A DNA stretch of 64,000 nt from Actomonas aquatica (GTDB lineage: Bacteria > Verrucomicrobiota > Verrucomicrobiia > Opitutales > Opitutaceae), in NCBI RefSeq assembly GCF_019679435.2, contig NZ_CP139781.1, forward strand, positions 4,373,753-4,437,752, in the 5' to 3' direction. How positions within the stretch are numbered: position 1 is the first letter of the stretch; every line of letters begins with the position of its first letter. A program made the translations under genes and the position numbers. Below are positions 19,601-27,602 of the stretch, piece by piece. Below the pieces are notes generated by a model. That model made no database searches. It saw nothing but the letters and a program-made list of their open reading frames with translations, and was not told the DNA's origin.

Positions 19601-19681
19601 CGGTGCTATGCCGCGTTGGGGCGGCCCGAAGAAGCGGCCGTTTGGCAGGCGCGGTTGGACGCCGAGCCGGTCAGCCCCTGA
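16673..19681 (+). CDS. Ser/Thr protein kinase with transmembrane helix and TPR repeats
   Basis: 1002 residues from the ATG at MKSEDEIF. The kinase domain (about 72-345) has the glycine loop LGDGGCGVVW, VALKVI (ATP-binding Lys), HRDVKPSN (catalytic Asp about 199), DFGIAK and GTPAYMSPEQ. A single transmembrane helix lies near 402-424. From about residue 500 to the end there are repeated 42-residue tetratricopeptide units of the TPR_10/TPR_12 kind (LGRAWMDINRAADA, LGALYHEQGRLAEAEQMQRRAL, LAGAYHDQSRLEDAL). The helix places the TPR part across the membrane from the kinase, though topology is inferred. It follows the ECF sigma gene. Its last 11 bases overlap the convergent GH78 gene. Confidence 0.93.
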   Translation: MKSEDEIFLHALDLPPAERTAYLDEACADSPALRQRIERLLTASESTAGLIDRGLDEVRAAAAAEGEAGPGDVIGGYTLVRRLGDGGCGVVWLAEQTQPMRRQVALKVIRLGMDTTEVIRRFEAERQALALMDHADIARVFDAGTTPTGRPFFVMEFVDGRPITTYCDEHRLSVAERLSLFCRVCDAIQHAHHKGIIHRDVKPSNVLVAPPAGGSGAPVLKVIDFGIAKAIEQRLTDTTLVTQIGQFMGTPAYMSPEQLDQAGSDVDTRTDVYSLGVLLYEMLAGAPPFEPKALMAAGLEAMWKQIREIDPPRPSTRLQTLSPEQLQTTATSRVMDPVKLVHRITGDLDWIVMRCLEKQRTRRYATPAGLAADIGRYLANEPIEARPAGAGYRFAKLVRRNRLVFGAAAAVSVAALTGTAVSTWQAVRANRAEVAARAAEATAREEAAIAGAVRDFLQTDLLRQADPNWQADSLETVDPDLKVRDALERAAAQVGERFAAQPLLEAEVRQSIGEAYQGLGLTAEAAVQLERALELRRTHLGHQHVDTLRTQRDLGRAWMDINRAADAVTLLRELGELVTPEMPAALRIDAQTGLGLALQKTGDFVAAEPLLVAALADWEALAGPEDPRTLMAVRNLGALYHEQGRLAEAEQMQRRALAVYRRDLGIEHPATLAMLNNVATVTKDRGDVAAAVGLLEEMLEGYRRVLGAEHQDTIVAMINLAGAYHDQSRLEDALALETEALDIARRVLGGDHQLSLTLMNNMASQLNRLGRVDESIAMREQMQEGLEKAFGPDHPNTMMAMANLGSDYTRAGRLAEAGPVLRESSRRLNAKLGEEHPAAISVLALVAMNTLQEGNLPEALTLWQHVRDLRLRTAGPSHRQTFIATERLSQTLLSMERAAEAEPLLQELVAARAEAEPGKGATFVSQAMLGDALLRMERAVEAEPWLLSGYEGLSALAAPVPPEFGRTRREVMQNLVRCYAALGRPEEAAVWQARLDAEPVSP

Positions 19682-22064
19682 TGGTGTAGTGGTGTGTTCC
19701 CGTCGCGGCGACGGCGGGAGCGTCGGGCAAGTGCAGGGTGGCGGTGATTCCGGCCGGGACGTTGAGTTCGCCGCGGATGGTGTCGCCGTCGCGTTGCCAT
19801 TGGCTGCGGATGGGGCCGTGGGGCGTGGGCACGGTGACGTCGACGCCGTCGCCGTGGAAAGTCGGGGTGATGTCGACCTCGCGCCACGCCGGGGCGGTTT
19901 GGCGGACGCCGCCGAGGATCTGCATGAGATGAAAGAGCGGATGGGCGGACCACGCGTGGGAGAAACTGAACTCGCCGCGCGGTGGATCGAAGGTCTCCCA
20001 AGTGGAGCCGTGCTCGGCCATCGCGGCCCAGCGCTGGCGAATGTCATCGACGACGGCAGCGCCGTGGCCGCGCTGGCCGAGTTCGCTGTAAACGTAGGTG
20101 AGCCAATAGGCCGAGGGTTGCACGACGTCGGGCGTGCCGCCGGACGCGGCGGGCAGGAGGCGTTGAGCGAGCATCACGGCGGTGTGTTCCGGCGCGAGGC
20201 CGGTGATGAGCGCGAGGGTTTGAGCGTGGACGGAGGTGGTGGTGAGGGCGGAGCCGTCGGGGGCGAAACCATCGGTGAGCAGGCCGTCGGTGTTGAGCCG
20301 CGCGCGCAGGGCTGCACGCAGGGCGGTGGCCCAGTCGCGGCAGGTTTGGGCGGCGGCAGCATCGGCGGTGGCTTCGTGCAGGGCGGTGAGGCGATCGAGG
20401 GTGTGCAGCAGCCAGAGCGAATACACGACGGGTTGGCCGTTTTTCGGTAGGTCGGCCCAATCGAGGAACAGCCAGTGGCGTTCGTCGTAGCGCAGCAGGC
20501 CGGTCGTCGGATCGGTCCACGTGCGGAAGTAGTGGAGCGCACGATCGATGGCGGGACGTTGTTCGCGGAAAAGGTCGAGGTCGCCGGTCTGCCAATAGTG
20601 GTCCCAGATCGTCAGGATCCAGATCAGGGTGAAGTCCGGCAGGATGCAGTGGTGGGCGATGGTGGGTGCGTGGCCGTAGGTGACGCCGTCGGGGGTGGTC
20701 TGGCTGGCGATGAGGCGAATACCGTGGGCGAGCAGGCGAGGGTCGCCGTCGAGGTGAAACGTGTTCCAAGCCTGCACGCGGGCGTCGCCCCACCATTGCG
20801 CCTGTTCGCGGCTGGGGGTGTCGACGTAGGTATCCATGCTGCAGATACGCTGGGTCCAGGCGCAGGCCTGCCAGATGGCTTCGAGGGTCGGCTCGGTGGG
20901 GCAGGCGAAGGACCCGTGCGCGGCGAGCGGGTAGAGGGTGGAGCGCAGTTGGAAACGGAGCTCGATCGGGGCGAGGTTGTCGCGCACGACCAGCACGACG
21001 TAGCGTGCGCCGTAGGGATGGTAGAAGGCGTGGTGGTTGCTGCCGGGGCGGCAGGTCAGGCGATGGGCAAAAGTGAGGCGACCGTGGGAGTCGGGTTTGA
21101 AGTCGGGCGTGATCGAGGAGTCGGTCGCGGTGCAGGTTTCGAAGTGGTGCACCTCGATGATTTCGCCGCCGGCGGCGCCGGTGAGTTCGAGGACGGCGGC
21201 GCCGAGGTGGGGTTTGCCGAGATCGATGAGCACGCTGCGCCAATGGCCGGCGGGAGAGGGCGCGAAGGTGAGGCGGTCGGGGGAGGCGTCGGTGGGTTGG
21301 TGGGCCAGGCCCTCACGGTGGCGTAGGTGACCGAGCTGACGTTCGGTCGCGTAGTCGGGGGCGGCTGGACCGGTGGCGGTGCCGATCACGTGATGAAAGG
21401 TGGCGATGGGCTCCTCCAGCCGAGCGGTGCCGCGGGGGCGCAGGTGATGCCAGGGCGGGGCGTTCCACGGCACGGACATGATGCGCACGGGCGGCCAGAC
21501 TGAGTCGTCGAATTCGGGCGTCATCCAGTCGGGGGCCTCGACGCGCAGGTCGATGTGCTCCTGGCGAAAGAGCTGCAGGCTGGCGGTGACGGTGTCGCGG
21601 CGCACGCCGGACTGGCGGCGGCAGCGCCAGTGTTCGCCGGTGGCGATCTGCACCTCGCCCCAATCGGCGGCGACGAGCAGGCCGGCGTAGTCCTCGCAGT
21701 GGTATTGGTAGTTGCCGGTGCCGGGGTGGTGGGCGCGCACGGCGATCGCGTTGCGGCCGGGACGCAGCCAGGAGGCGACATCGATTTCATCGCAGGGCCA
21801 GTCGGATTGAAAACCGCGTCCGGGGCCGCGGCCGACGTATTGGCCGTTTACATACAGTTGGTAGGACTGATCGGCGGTGATGAAAAGGGGGGCGGACGAC
21901 GGGGGCGTCGGCAGGTCGAAGGCGTGGCGGAACAGCGCGTAGCAATTGACCAGGTCCCAGTGCAGGCTCTCGGGCCAGATCCAGCGGGCGCGGGTGAGGC
22001 AAGGGGCCAGAGGCGAGGGCGAGGGCGGAGGCGTGACGGAGGGGCGGCGGTCGGCGGCGGTCAT
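19671..22064 (-). CDS. GH78-like alpha-L-rhamnosidase
   Basis: 797 residues without a clear signal peptide. The N-terminal part has carbohydrate-binding beta domains (YQLYVNGQYVGRGPGRG, the strand seen in rhamnosidase N domains). The central six-hairpin barrel contains MDTYVDTPSREQAQWWGDARVQ, which corresponds to the conserved DCPxREExxxxGD block of GH78, then DFTLIWILTIWDHYWQTGD. The C-terminal SFSHAWSAHP and a beta domain also fit. Family members remove terminal alpha-L-rhamnose from glycans or glycosides. The exact substrate is not readable. Its stop overlaps the kinase stop on the other strand by 11 bases. Confidence 0.82.
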   Translation of the reverse strand: MTAADRRPSVTPPPSPSPLAPCLTRARWIWPESLHWDLVNCYALFRHAFDLPTPPSSAPLFITADQSYQLYVNGQYVGRGPGRGFQSDWPCDEIDVASWLRPGRNAIAVRAHHPGTGNYQYHCEDYAGLLVAADWGEVQIATGEHWRCRRQSGVRRDTVTASLQLFRQEHIDLRVEAPDWMTPEFDDSVWPPVRIMSVPWNAPPWHHLRPRGTARLEEPIATFHHVIGTATGPAAPDYATERQLGHLRHREGLAHQPTDASPDRLTFAPSPAGHWRSVLIDLGKPHLGAAVLELTGAAGGEIIEVHHFETCTATDSSITPDFKPDSHGRLTFAHRLTCRPGSNHHAFYHPYGARYVVLVVRDNLAPIELRFQLRSTLYPLAAHGSFACPTEPTLEAIWQACAWTQRICSMDTYVDTPSREQAQWWGDARVQAWNTFHLDGDPRLLAHGIRLIASQTTPDGVTYGHAPTIAHHCILPDFTLIWILTIWDHYWQTGDLDLFREQRPAIDRALHYFRTWTDPTTGLLRYDERHWLFLDWADLPKNGQPVVYSLWLLHTLDRLTALHEATADAAAAQTCRDWATALRAALRARLNTDGLLTDGFAPDGSALTTTSVHAQTLALITGLAPEHTAVMLAQRLLPAASGGTPDVVQPSAYWLTYVYSELGQRGHGAAVVDDIRQRWAAMAEHGSTWETFDPPRGEFSFSHAWSAHPLFHLMQILGGVRQTAPAWREVDITPTFHGDGVDVTVPTPHGPIRSQWQRDGDTIRGELNVPAGITATLHLPDAPAVAATGTHHYTIRG

Positions 22065-22147
22065 GGAGGCAGACGGCCACCGTGGGGGCGGGGGGGAGGC
22101 GCTGCCAACCCGTTTCGAGCAACAGGACGTTTCTGAAAAAGAGTTAA

Positions 22148-22177
22148 GGGGGGAGAGTGGACCAATACTCTCCCCCC
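22148..22177 (-). terminator. Probable terminator after the lipoprotein gene
   Basis: An 11-bp perfect stem (GGGGGGAGAGT with ACTCTCCCCCC) encloses an 8-base loop. On the minus strand TTAACTCTTTTT follows. It lies between the lipoprotein stop and the GH78 start. The T-run is interrupted, so strength is uncertain. Confidence 0.55.
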
Positions 22178-22315
22178 TTCGGGTCTCCTATCCTATTTTT
22201 GCTGCCTGCAAAAAGTCGGTGAATGATGGGGCGGCGACCGAGGATGCGAACTCGGCCGCCGCCGGTATTCATGCGCTTGCTAGCGAGCGCACAAAGGGTT
22301 GTTCGAGCGAGGCGC

Positions 22316-22915
22316 TCACATCGCGGCGAAGTAGGTGCTGCGGATTTCCTTGGCGGAGAGTTCGATCTCCTCGCCGGTCTGCGGCTCGATGAAAATGCGA
22401 CCGCGCTCGGTGACGGCTTGGACGAGGGCATGGCGGGTGCCGGTGCTGTCGCGGACATACCAGATGGAGCCGATGGCGATGGCCTCCGCGTTCACGCTGG
22501 AGTGGAAGTTGGAGCGGTAGTAATCGGCCTGGGCGAGCGAGCGGTAGAGGTCGGTGAAGCGGTTGCAGTCGAACTTGCGGTCCCACTTGGTGATGCCGAG
22601 GCGGTTGAGCTCGCTGCGGAAGCGCTTGTTGAACTGGGCGAGCCAGGCGCTGTTGACTTGGGCGTAGCTGTTGTCGCCGAGGACGATCTTGCGATCGAAG
22701 GCCCGCAGGTCGTCGGAGGTCAGGACCCGACCGGTGACGGTTTGCGTGGCGGAGATAGTCCTGTTCACAGACGCCGCCGGAGGCGCGATCGTGTTACAGC
22801 CCGTGGTGCCAAGCGCGATGAGTCCCATCGTGGCAGCGACAAGAGCGCGCAGGCCAGTGGCGGCGCGGAACAGGGGTTTAAAGTGGAGGGGTCGCATCAA
22901 TTTCATGGCATCCAC
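22316..22915 (-). CDS. Lipoprotein with possible papain-like Cys-His-Glu site
   Basis: 199 residues. The N-terminus is basic then hydrophobic, with the lipobox TTGC (Cys about 40). An alternative ATG nine bases in (MKLMRP) is equally possible. The C-terminal half carries FDCNRFTDLY (Cys 117), GTRHALVQAV (His 162) and IFIEPQTGEEIEL (Glu 177). This spacing and the xHAL.....FIEPQTGE arrangement recall the C-terminal cysteine-peptidase domain of MOA-type lectin relatives. That assignment is from memory of the pattern and needs a profile search. No lectin repeats are present. It is probably a monocistronic gene, with a terminator-like hairpin 139 bases downstream. Confidence 0.6.
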   Translation of the reverse strand: MDAMKLMRPLHFKPLFRAATGLRALVAATMGLIALGTTGCNTIAPPAASVNRTISATQTVTGRVLTSDDLRAFDRKIVLGDNSYAQVNSAWLAQFNKRFRSELNRLGITKWDRKFDCNRFTDLYRSLAQADYYRSNFHSSVNAEAIAIGSIWYVRDSTGTRHALVQAVTERGRIFIEPQTGEEIELSAKEIRSTYFAAM

Positions 22916-23136
22916 CTTAGCGAGCGACCCGGTTTTAAGGTATCGGGCGGCACCTTCATTCTGCAGCCCTTAGATCGGACGGCCTCGGGTAAAACGCGGT
23001 CGACGGGCGCGTGGATTTGGCGGGCTGATACGCCCCCGAAAAGAAGGGGGTTTCAGAGGTAAAACGCCGTTTTTCGCGGGGCTGAAATCCGTAGGGGGAA
23101 TTCCCGGGGCGAAAATGGTAACGCCCTTTTGGGCGC

Positions 23137-23168
23137 AAAAAAAACGCGGCGAAGGCGCCACGTTTTTT
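23137..23168. terminator. Bidirectional terminator hairpin
   Basis: A-run, CG..GGCG stem, CGCC..CG and T-run form a strong hairpin flanked by eight A on one side and six T on the other, so it can work in both directions. It lies about 30 bases past the ceramidase-like gene stop. A second hairpin (CGCCC/GGGCG) abuts it. Confidence 0.75.
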
Positions 23169-23199
23169 GCGAAAGAAAAGAGGGTGTTTTCGGGGGCTG

Positions 23200-24483
23200 T
23201 TACCGCTGCTCGAGCGGTTTCACCTTTTCCATCTGGTAAAGCAGACTCACGAGGGCCTGATGCACGAGGCGCTCGCCGGCACCAAACTCGAGGAAGGTGC
23301 CCCAGGTCGCACCGTAGCCGCCTTGGCAGGCGGCGTGCATGGTGGGGATGTAGCCGGAGGAGCCGTAGGCGTTGGCCATGACCCAAGTGGAGGCGGCCGG
23401 GCTGCGCTCACGGAGGTCCATGCCGAGCTCGACGAAGAGTTCGCCGGGGATGGTCACGATGGCGTGGCGCTGGCCGAGGAGGAAGGTGGCGAGTTCGACC
23501 TCATGGGACTTTTCGCCGTGCGGACCGTCGCGGCGCAGGCCGAGCGGCAGGGTGTAGGAATCGTAGGCGAGGGTGGCGTCGGCGGAGAGATCGGCCGGCT
23601 CGAGGGAGGCGTGGGTGCGGACCACTTCGGCGGCGACGCGCGAGGCGACCTCCTCAATTTTGGCAAAGGTTTCGGCCGGGGTGGCGTAGCGGAACATGTC
23701 GGCCTCGTAGGGGTTGATGTCGCCGGCGGCGCCGAGGAGGAAGATGCAATGGCCGCCGAGCTCGGCCTCGACCTTGCGGGCCATCGCGCCGGGCCAATCG
23801 GCCGAGATGATGAGCTCCTCGAAGTTCATGCTGATGACCGGATGCACGGCGTAGTTGACCAGCGTGGCGATGGGTTGGCCGTCGGCGGCACGGCGGATGG
23901 AGAGCACGCCGAGGGTGTCGTCGACCGGGTGCGAGGGGATGTGGTCCTTGTTGTTCCACATCATCTCGACGGTGCCGTCGGGTTGCACGATGCGGCGGTT
24001 GTAGCCCTCGTTGAGCTCGCCATTGGCGTGGCCGACAATGGCGGGTTCGAGGGCGGCGATGGCGTCGGCGGCGGCCTGCAGGGTGAGTGAAACGAGGCGC
24101 TCGTGTTGGCCGTCGGTGGGGCGGCCCGAGCCGTGAGTGTGGGTCACGGCGCAGAGGGTTTGGGTGATGCCGTGATCGCGCTCGAGGCCGGCGCGAATGT
24201 CATCGAAGACGGCGGGGTTGACGGCGATGAGGTCGAGCGAAACGAGCGCGACGCGGGCGTCGGCCTGTTCAAACACCACCACGTTGGCGGTGAGCGGATC
24301 GTGGATGTTTTCGACCACGACCTCCTTGCCGCCCATGGCGATGGCGCGGTCGATACCGGCGCGCGGGGTGATGTCGGCGCGGCCCACGCCGACGCGCAGC
24401 GATGAGGATGTGGTGGCGGAGGCAGCGGAGAGGGTGGCCGCCAAGAAGACGGCGCACAGCGAGAGCAGAAGGGGGCGTTTCAT
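23200..24483 (-). CDS. Neutral/alkaline ceramidase-like exported protein
   Basis: 427 residues with a signal peptide (MKRPLLLSLCAVFLAATLSAASA). The body matches the N-terminal catalytic domain of neutral ceramidases: VGVGRADITPRAG, ALVSLDLIAV, THTHGSGRP (zinc-ligand histidines) and GAAGDINPYE in place of GDVSPN. It is shorter than full ceramidases because the C-terminal Ig-like domain is absent, which is common in bacterial relatives of uncertain substrate. It follows the GH2 gene after 79 bases on the same strand and is followed by a strong terminator. The pair may act together on extracellular glycoconjugates, which is inference. Confidence 0.85.
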   Translation of the reverse strand: MKRPLLLSLCAVFLAATLSAASATTSSSLRVGVGRADITPRAGIDRAIAMGGKEVVVENIHDPLTANVVVFEQADARVALVSLDLIAVNPAVFDDIRAGLERDHGITQTLCAVTHTHGSGRPTDGQHERLVSLTLQAAADAIAALEPAIVGHANGELNEGYNRRIVQPDGTVEMMWNNKDHIPSHPVDDTLGVLSIRRAADGQPIATLVNYAVHPVISMNFEELIISADWPGAMARKVEAELGGHCIFLLGAAGDINPYEADMFRYATPAETFAKIEEVASRVAAEVVRTHASLEPADLSADATLAYDSYTLPLGLRRDGPHGEKSHEVELATFLLGQRHAIVTIPGELFVELGMDLRERSPAASTWVMANAYGSSGYIPTMHAACQGGYGATWGTFLEFGAGERLVHQALVSLLYQMEKVKPLEQR

Positions 24484-24562
24484 GATCCGGGGGTAAGGCG
24501 GCGATCATGCAACGACCCTCCGGGGGCCGGCCAGCGCGAACACGGGGAGGCGTAGTGACCGT

Positions 24563-27517
24563 TCAGGGCGCGGTGTAGAACTCGATTTCAAAGACGCCGA
24601 ATTCGCCGTCGCCCACGCCCTCTTCGCCGGTGGTGGCGTTGCCTTGATCGACGAGCTCGGTGAGTTCGCCGAAGGCCTCGCGGGCTTCACTGCCGGAGAG
24701 CGGGGTAAGGGTGACGGTTTGGCCGTGCACCGCAGCGGTGAGATCGAGGGTGATGTAGCCGAGGCTGCGTGCGGTGGCGCCGCGCCAGACTTCCTGACCA
24801 TCGACGGTGATGCTGAGCGGGTAGCTGCGGGCGCGGAAACCGGCGACCTTCATCACGATCTGGGTGAGCGTGGCGGGGTCCGCGAGTTGGAAGGTAAGCG
24901 GCTCGCGGCTGGACCAGGCAGTGGTCTCGTCGTCGTCGATGGCCAAGCCCGGGTCGCCGGCGCCGGTCGAGGTGACCTGGGCGACGGGCACGGCGACGCG
25001 GGAGACGGTGTAGGCCGGGCCGGAGGGCGTGGGGCCGCGGTCGAGTTGACTGGCGAGGTGGTCGCTGGCGAAGTCGCGACTCCAGCCGTCGGTGACGGGC
25101 ACGGCGTGGGAAGTGAGCTCAACCTTGGCGGGGGAGAGGCCCTCGGCGGTGGCGGTGAGCACGATGGGGCCGGGCGTGGTGGTGGAGCGGACGAGCACGC
25201 GGTTGACGCCGCCTTCGACGGGGAGGGTGGTGGCGAGGATGTAGTTGTCGGGACCCTGGGCGATGCCGCCGCGCCATTCAGCGGGGCCGTCGAGGGTGAA
25301 GCTGATGTCGTTGAGGGCGGTGGGGCAGCGGCGGCCGGCGGCGTCGACCACCTCGATCTGGGCGAGAACGACATCGGCGCCGTCGGCGCGGAGTCCGCCG
25401 GGGCCGGTGCGGGTGGTGAGTTTGAGGGCGGCGGGTGGACCGGCGGTGACGTGGCGGGCTTCGCAGACGGGCTCGCCCATGGCGTCGTAGCCGACGGCGC
25501 GCAGGGTGCCGGGCTCCCAGGCCACGGCGGGGAAGGTGAAGCGGAAGCGGTCGTGTTGTTCACCGAAGCCGAGGGAACGGTCGTTGAGGAAGAGTTCCAC
25601 GCGGTCGGCGCTGGAGATGACGTGGACGGGTTTTGTGACGTCGGGCGCGTAGTTCCAGTGGCCGAGGATGTGGGCGGAGGGTTGGGCGATGTCGACCCAG
25701 CCGTCCCACATCACCTGGTGGGTGAAAAAGCCGTCCTTGGGGATGCGCATGGGATCGACCTCGCCGCTGCGGCGGTAGTTCTCGGCGCCGCGGTGGTGGG
25801 TGTTGGTGTCGGAGAAAATGATGTTGAGGGCGCCGGCGTTGACGCGGGTGCCGGTGCCGGGGCGTTCGCGCCAGAACTCGACCCAGCGGGTCACGTTTTC
25901 GATGGCGTGGGAGTCCTGGTTGCGGTTGTAGGAACGGGCGGGGAAGCCTTTGTAGAGCGGGCCGTCTCCATCTTTATGATACGGCGGGGAGAATTCGTCC
26001 CAGTATTTCCGCAGGCCCTCGTCGCGGGAGTATTCGTTTTGGAAGAGCGGTTGGTCGGCGCTCTTGTTGACGTAGAGCATCTCGCCGCCCCATTCGGCGA
26101 GGTCGCTGCCGAGCATTTCGCGGGAGCCCATGGCGCGGCCGCCGTGGGGGTCGTAGAAGTCGCGCAAGCGGACGAGTTCGCGCATGTGTTCCTCGTCGAT
26201 GCCCTTGTTGCCGCCCTCGTAGAAGACGACGCTGGGGCTGTTGCGGTTGTAGATGATGGCGTCGCGCATGAGTTCGACGCGGGCGGCCCAGGTGCGGCCT
26301 TGGGCGTCGTTTTCGGCGTCGCCGGCGGGCATGAGCTGCATGAGGCCAACGCGGTCGGCGGATTCGACGTCCTGCTTCCACGGGGTGACATGCATCCAGC
26401 GCACGGTGTTGGCTCCGCTGGTGACCATGAGGCCGTTGCTGTAGTCGCTGAGCCAGGGCGGCACGGAGAGGCCGAGGGCGGGCCACTCGTTGGAGGTGCG
26501 CTGGGCATAGCCCTTGAGGTGGATGGGGCGGTCGTTGAGGCGGAGCATGCCGTCGGCGAACTCCGTTTTGCGGAAGCCGGTGCGGGTCTGCACGGAGTCG
26601 ACAACTTCGCCGTCGATTTTGAGGGTGGTGGTGACGGTGTAGAGGTAGCCGTAGCCCCAGCTCCAGAATTTGAGGCCATCGACGCGGGCGGAGGCGCGAG
26701 CGAAGACGCGGCCGCGGGGCGGGGCGGTGAACTCGCCGCCGGAGAAGTGTTTCACGACCTGGCCGTCGGCGTCGGCGATGGTGACCTCGTAGGTAAAGGG
26801 GCGATGCTCGCGGGGTTCGAAACGGACCTCGGACTCGGCGTGGATGGTGGCGCTGCCGGCGGCGATATCGAAGTCGGTGGCGTAGATATAGACGCCGAGG
26901 CCGCCGAGGTGGGAGTAGAGCGGGAGCGTCTGGTAGAGCTGGCCGGTGAGGTGCAGCTTCACGTTCTTGGGGATGCCGCCGTAGTTGGCGTTGAAGTTGC
27001 GGTCGGCCCACTGGAAGCGGTTGCCCGAGAGGGCTTCGCGCACGTCCCAAGCGTTGTTGGTGCGCACGGCGAGCACATTGACGGCGGGGGCAGGTTTGAC
27101 GAGACGGGTGAGATCGAAACCGAAGGCCATGACGCCGTTTTCGTGGCGACCCACGCGCTCGCCGTTGAGCCAGACCTCGCCGGTGTGGCGGATGCCCTCA
27201 AACTCGATGAACACCTTGCCGGCCGGATCGCGGGGCGGGAGCACGAAGTGTTTGCGATACCACGCGATGCCGGTCGAGTGATCGCGGATGTCCTGGCGAA
27301 AGGCGTCGTCCTCGTTCCAGGCGTGGGGCAGGGTGACGGCTGCCCACGCGGAGTCGTCGAAGTCCGGGGCGGCGGCATCGGCAGGATCGCCCACGAACAG
27401 GTGCCAGTCGGGGTTAAAATTGAGGGTCTCGCGGTGGGGCGGTGCGGCGGTCAACCACGAGCAGGCAACGCAGACGACGAGCGCGAGCGCGCTCAGAGGG
27501 CGGAGTTTAAGGGGCAT
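24563..27517 (-). CDS. Exported glycoside hydrolase family 2 protein (beta-galactosidase-like)
   Basis: 984 residues from MPLKLRPL; an ATG 18 bases earlier is less likely. It has a signal peptide (AHS-type, ending near WLTAAPP). The N-terminal sugar-binding domain has LPHAWNEDDAF and GEVWLNGERVGRHENG, followed by an Ig-like domain and a TIM barrel with LNDRPIHLKGYAQR. Candidate catalytic residues are Glu 434 in FYEGGN, where classic enzymes have a GNE motif, and Glu 495 in FQNEYSRDEG. C-terminal Ig-like and discoidin-like domains follow. It probably hydrolyses a beta-linked glycan; the modified acid/base motif is shared, as far as I recall, by a polysaccharide-active subgroup. Confidence 0.87.
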   Translation of the reverse strand: MPLKLRPLSALALVVCVACSWLTAAPPHRETLNFNPDWHLFVGDPADAAAPDFDDSAWAAVTLPHAWNEDDAFRQDIRDHSTGIAWYRKHFVLPPRDPAGKVFIEFEGIRHTGEVWLNGERVGRHENGVMAFGFDLTRLVKPAPAVNVLAVRTNNAWDVREALSGNRFQWADRNFNANYGGIPKNVKLHLTGQLYQTLPLYSHLGGLGVYIYATDFDIAAGSATIHAESEVRFEPREHRPFTYEVTIADADGQVVKHFSGGEFTAPPRGRVFARASARVDGLKFWSWGYGYLYTVTTTLKIDGEVVDSVQTRTGFRKTEFADGMLRLNDRPIHLKGYAQRTSNEWPALGLSVPPWLSDYSNGLMVTSGANTVRWMHVTPWKQDVESADRVGLMQLMPAGDAENDAQGRTWAARVELMRDAIIYNRNSPSVVFYEGGNKGIDEEHMRELVRLRDFYDPHGGRAMGSREMLGSDLAEWGGEMLYVNKSADQPLFQNEYSRDEGLRKYWDEFSPPYHKDGDGPLYKGFPARSYNRNQDSHAIENVTRWVEFWRERPGTGTRVNAGALNIIFSDTNTHHRGAENYRRSGEVDPMRIPKDGFFTHQVMWDGWVDIAQPSAHILGHWNYAPDVTKPVHVISSADRVELFLNDRSLGFGEQHDRFRFTFPAVAWEPGTLRAVGYDAMGEPVCEARHVTAGPPAALKLTTRTGPGGLRADGADVVLAQIEVVDAAGRRCPTALNDISFTLDGPAEWRGGIAQGPDNYILATTLPVEGGVNRVLVRSTTTPGPIVLTATAEGLSPAKVELTSHAVPVTDGWSRDFASDHLASQLDRGPTPSGPAYTVSRVAVPVAQVTSTGAGDPGLAIDDDETTAWSSREPLTFQLADPATLTQIVMKVAGFRARSYPLSITVDGQEVWRGATARSLGYITLDLTAAVHGQTVTLTPLSGSEAREAFGELTELVDQGNATTGEEGVGDGEFGVFEIEFYTAP

Positions 27518-27602
27518 CCCACCACGTTGCAGCAATGGCGAGGCGGTGGTCCACCGGATCCGCGGGAGGACAGTTTGACGGCGGGACCCTGGGGGGTGCG
27601 GG

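Noticed and set aside
22144-22272. A 42-codon minus-strand frame beginning MNTGGGRV
   Set aside because: Its 3' end is the terminator-like hairpin, it has no ribosome-binding site and no recognised similarity.
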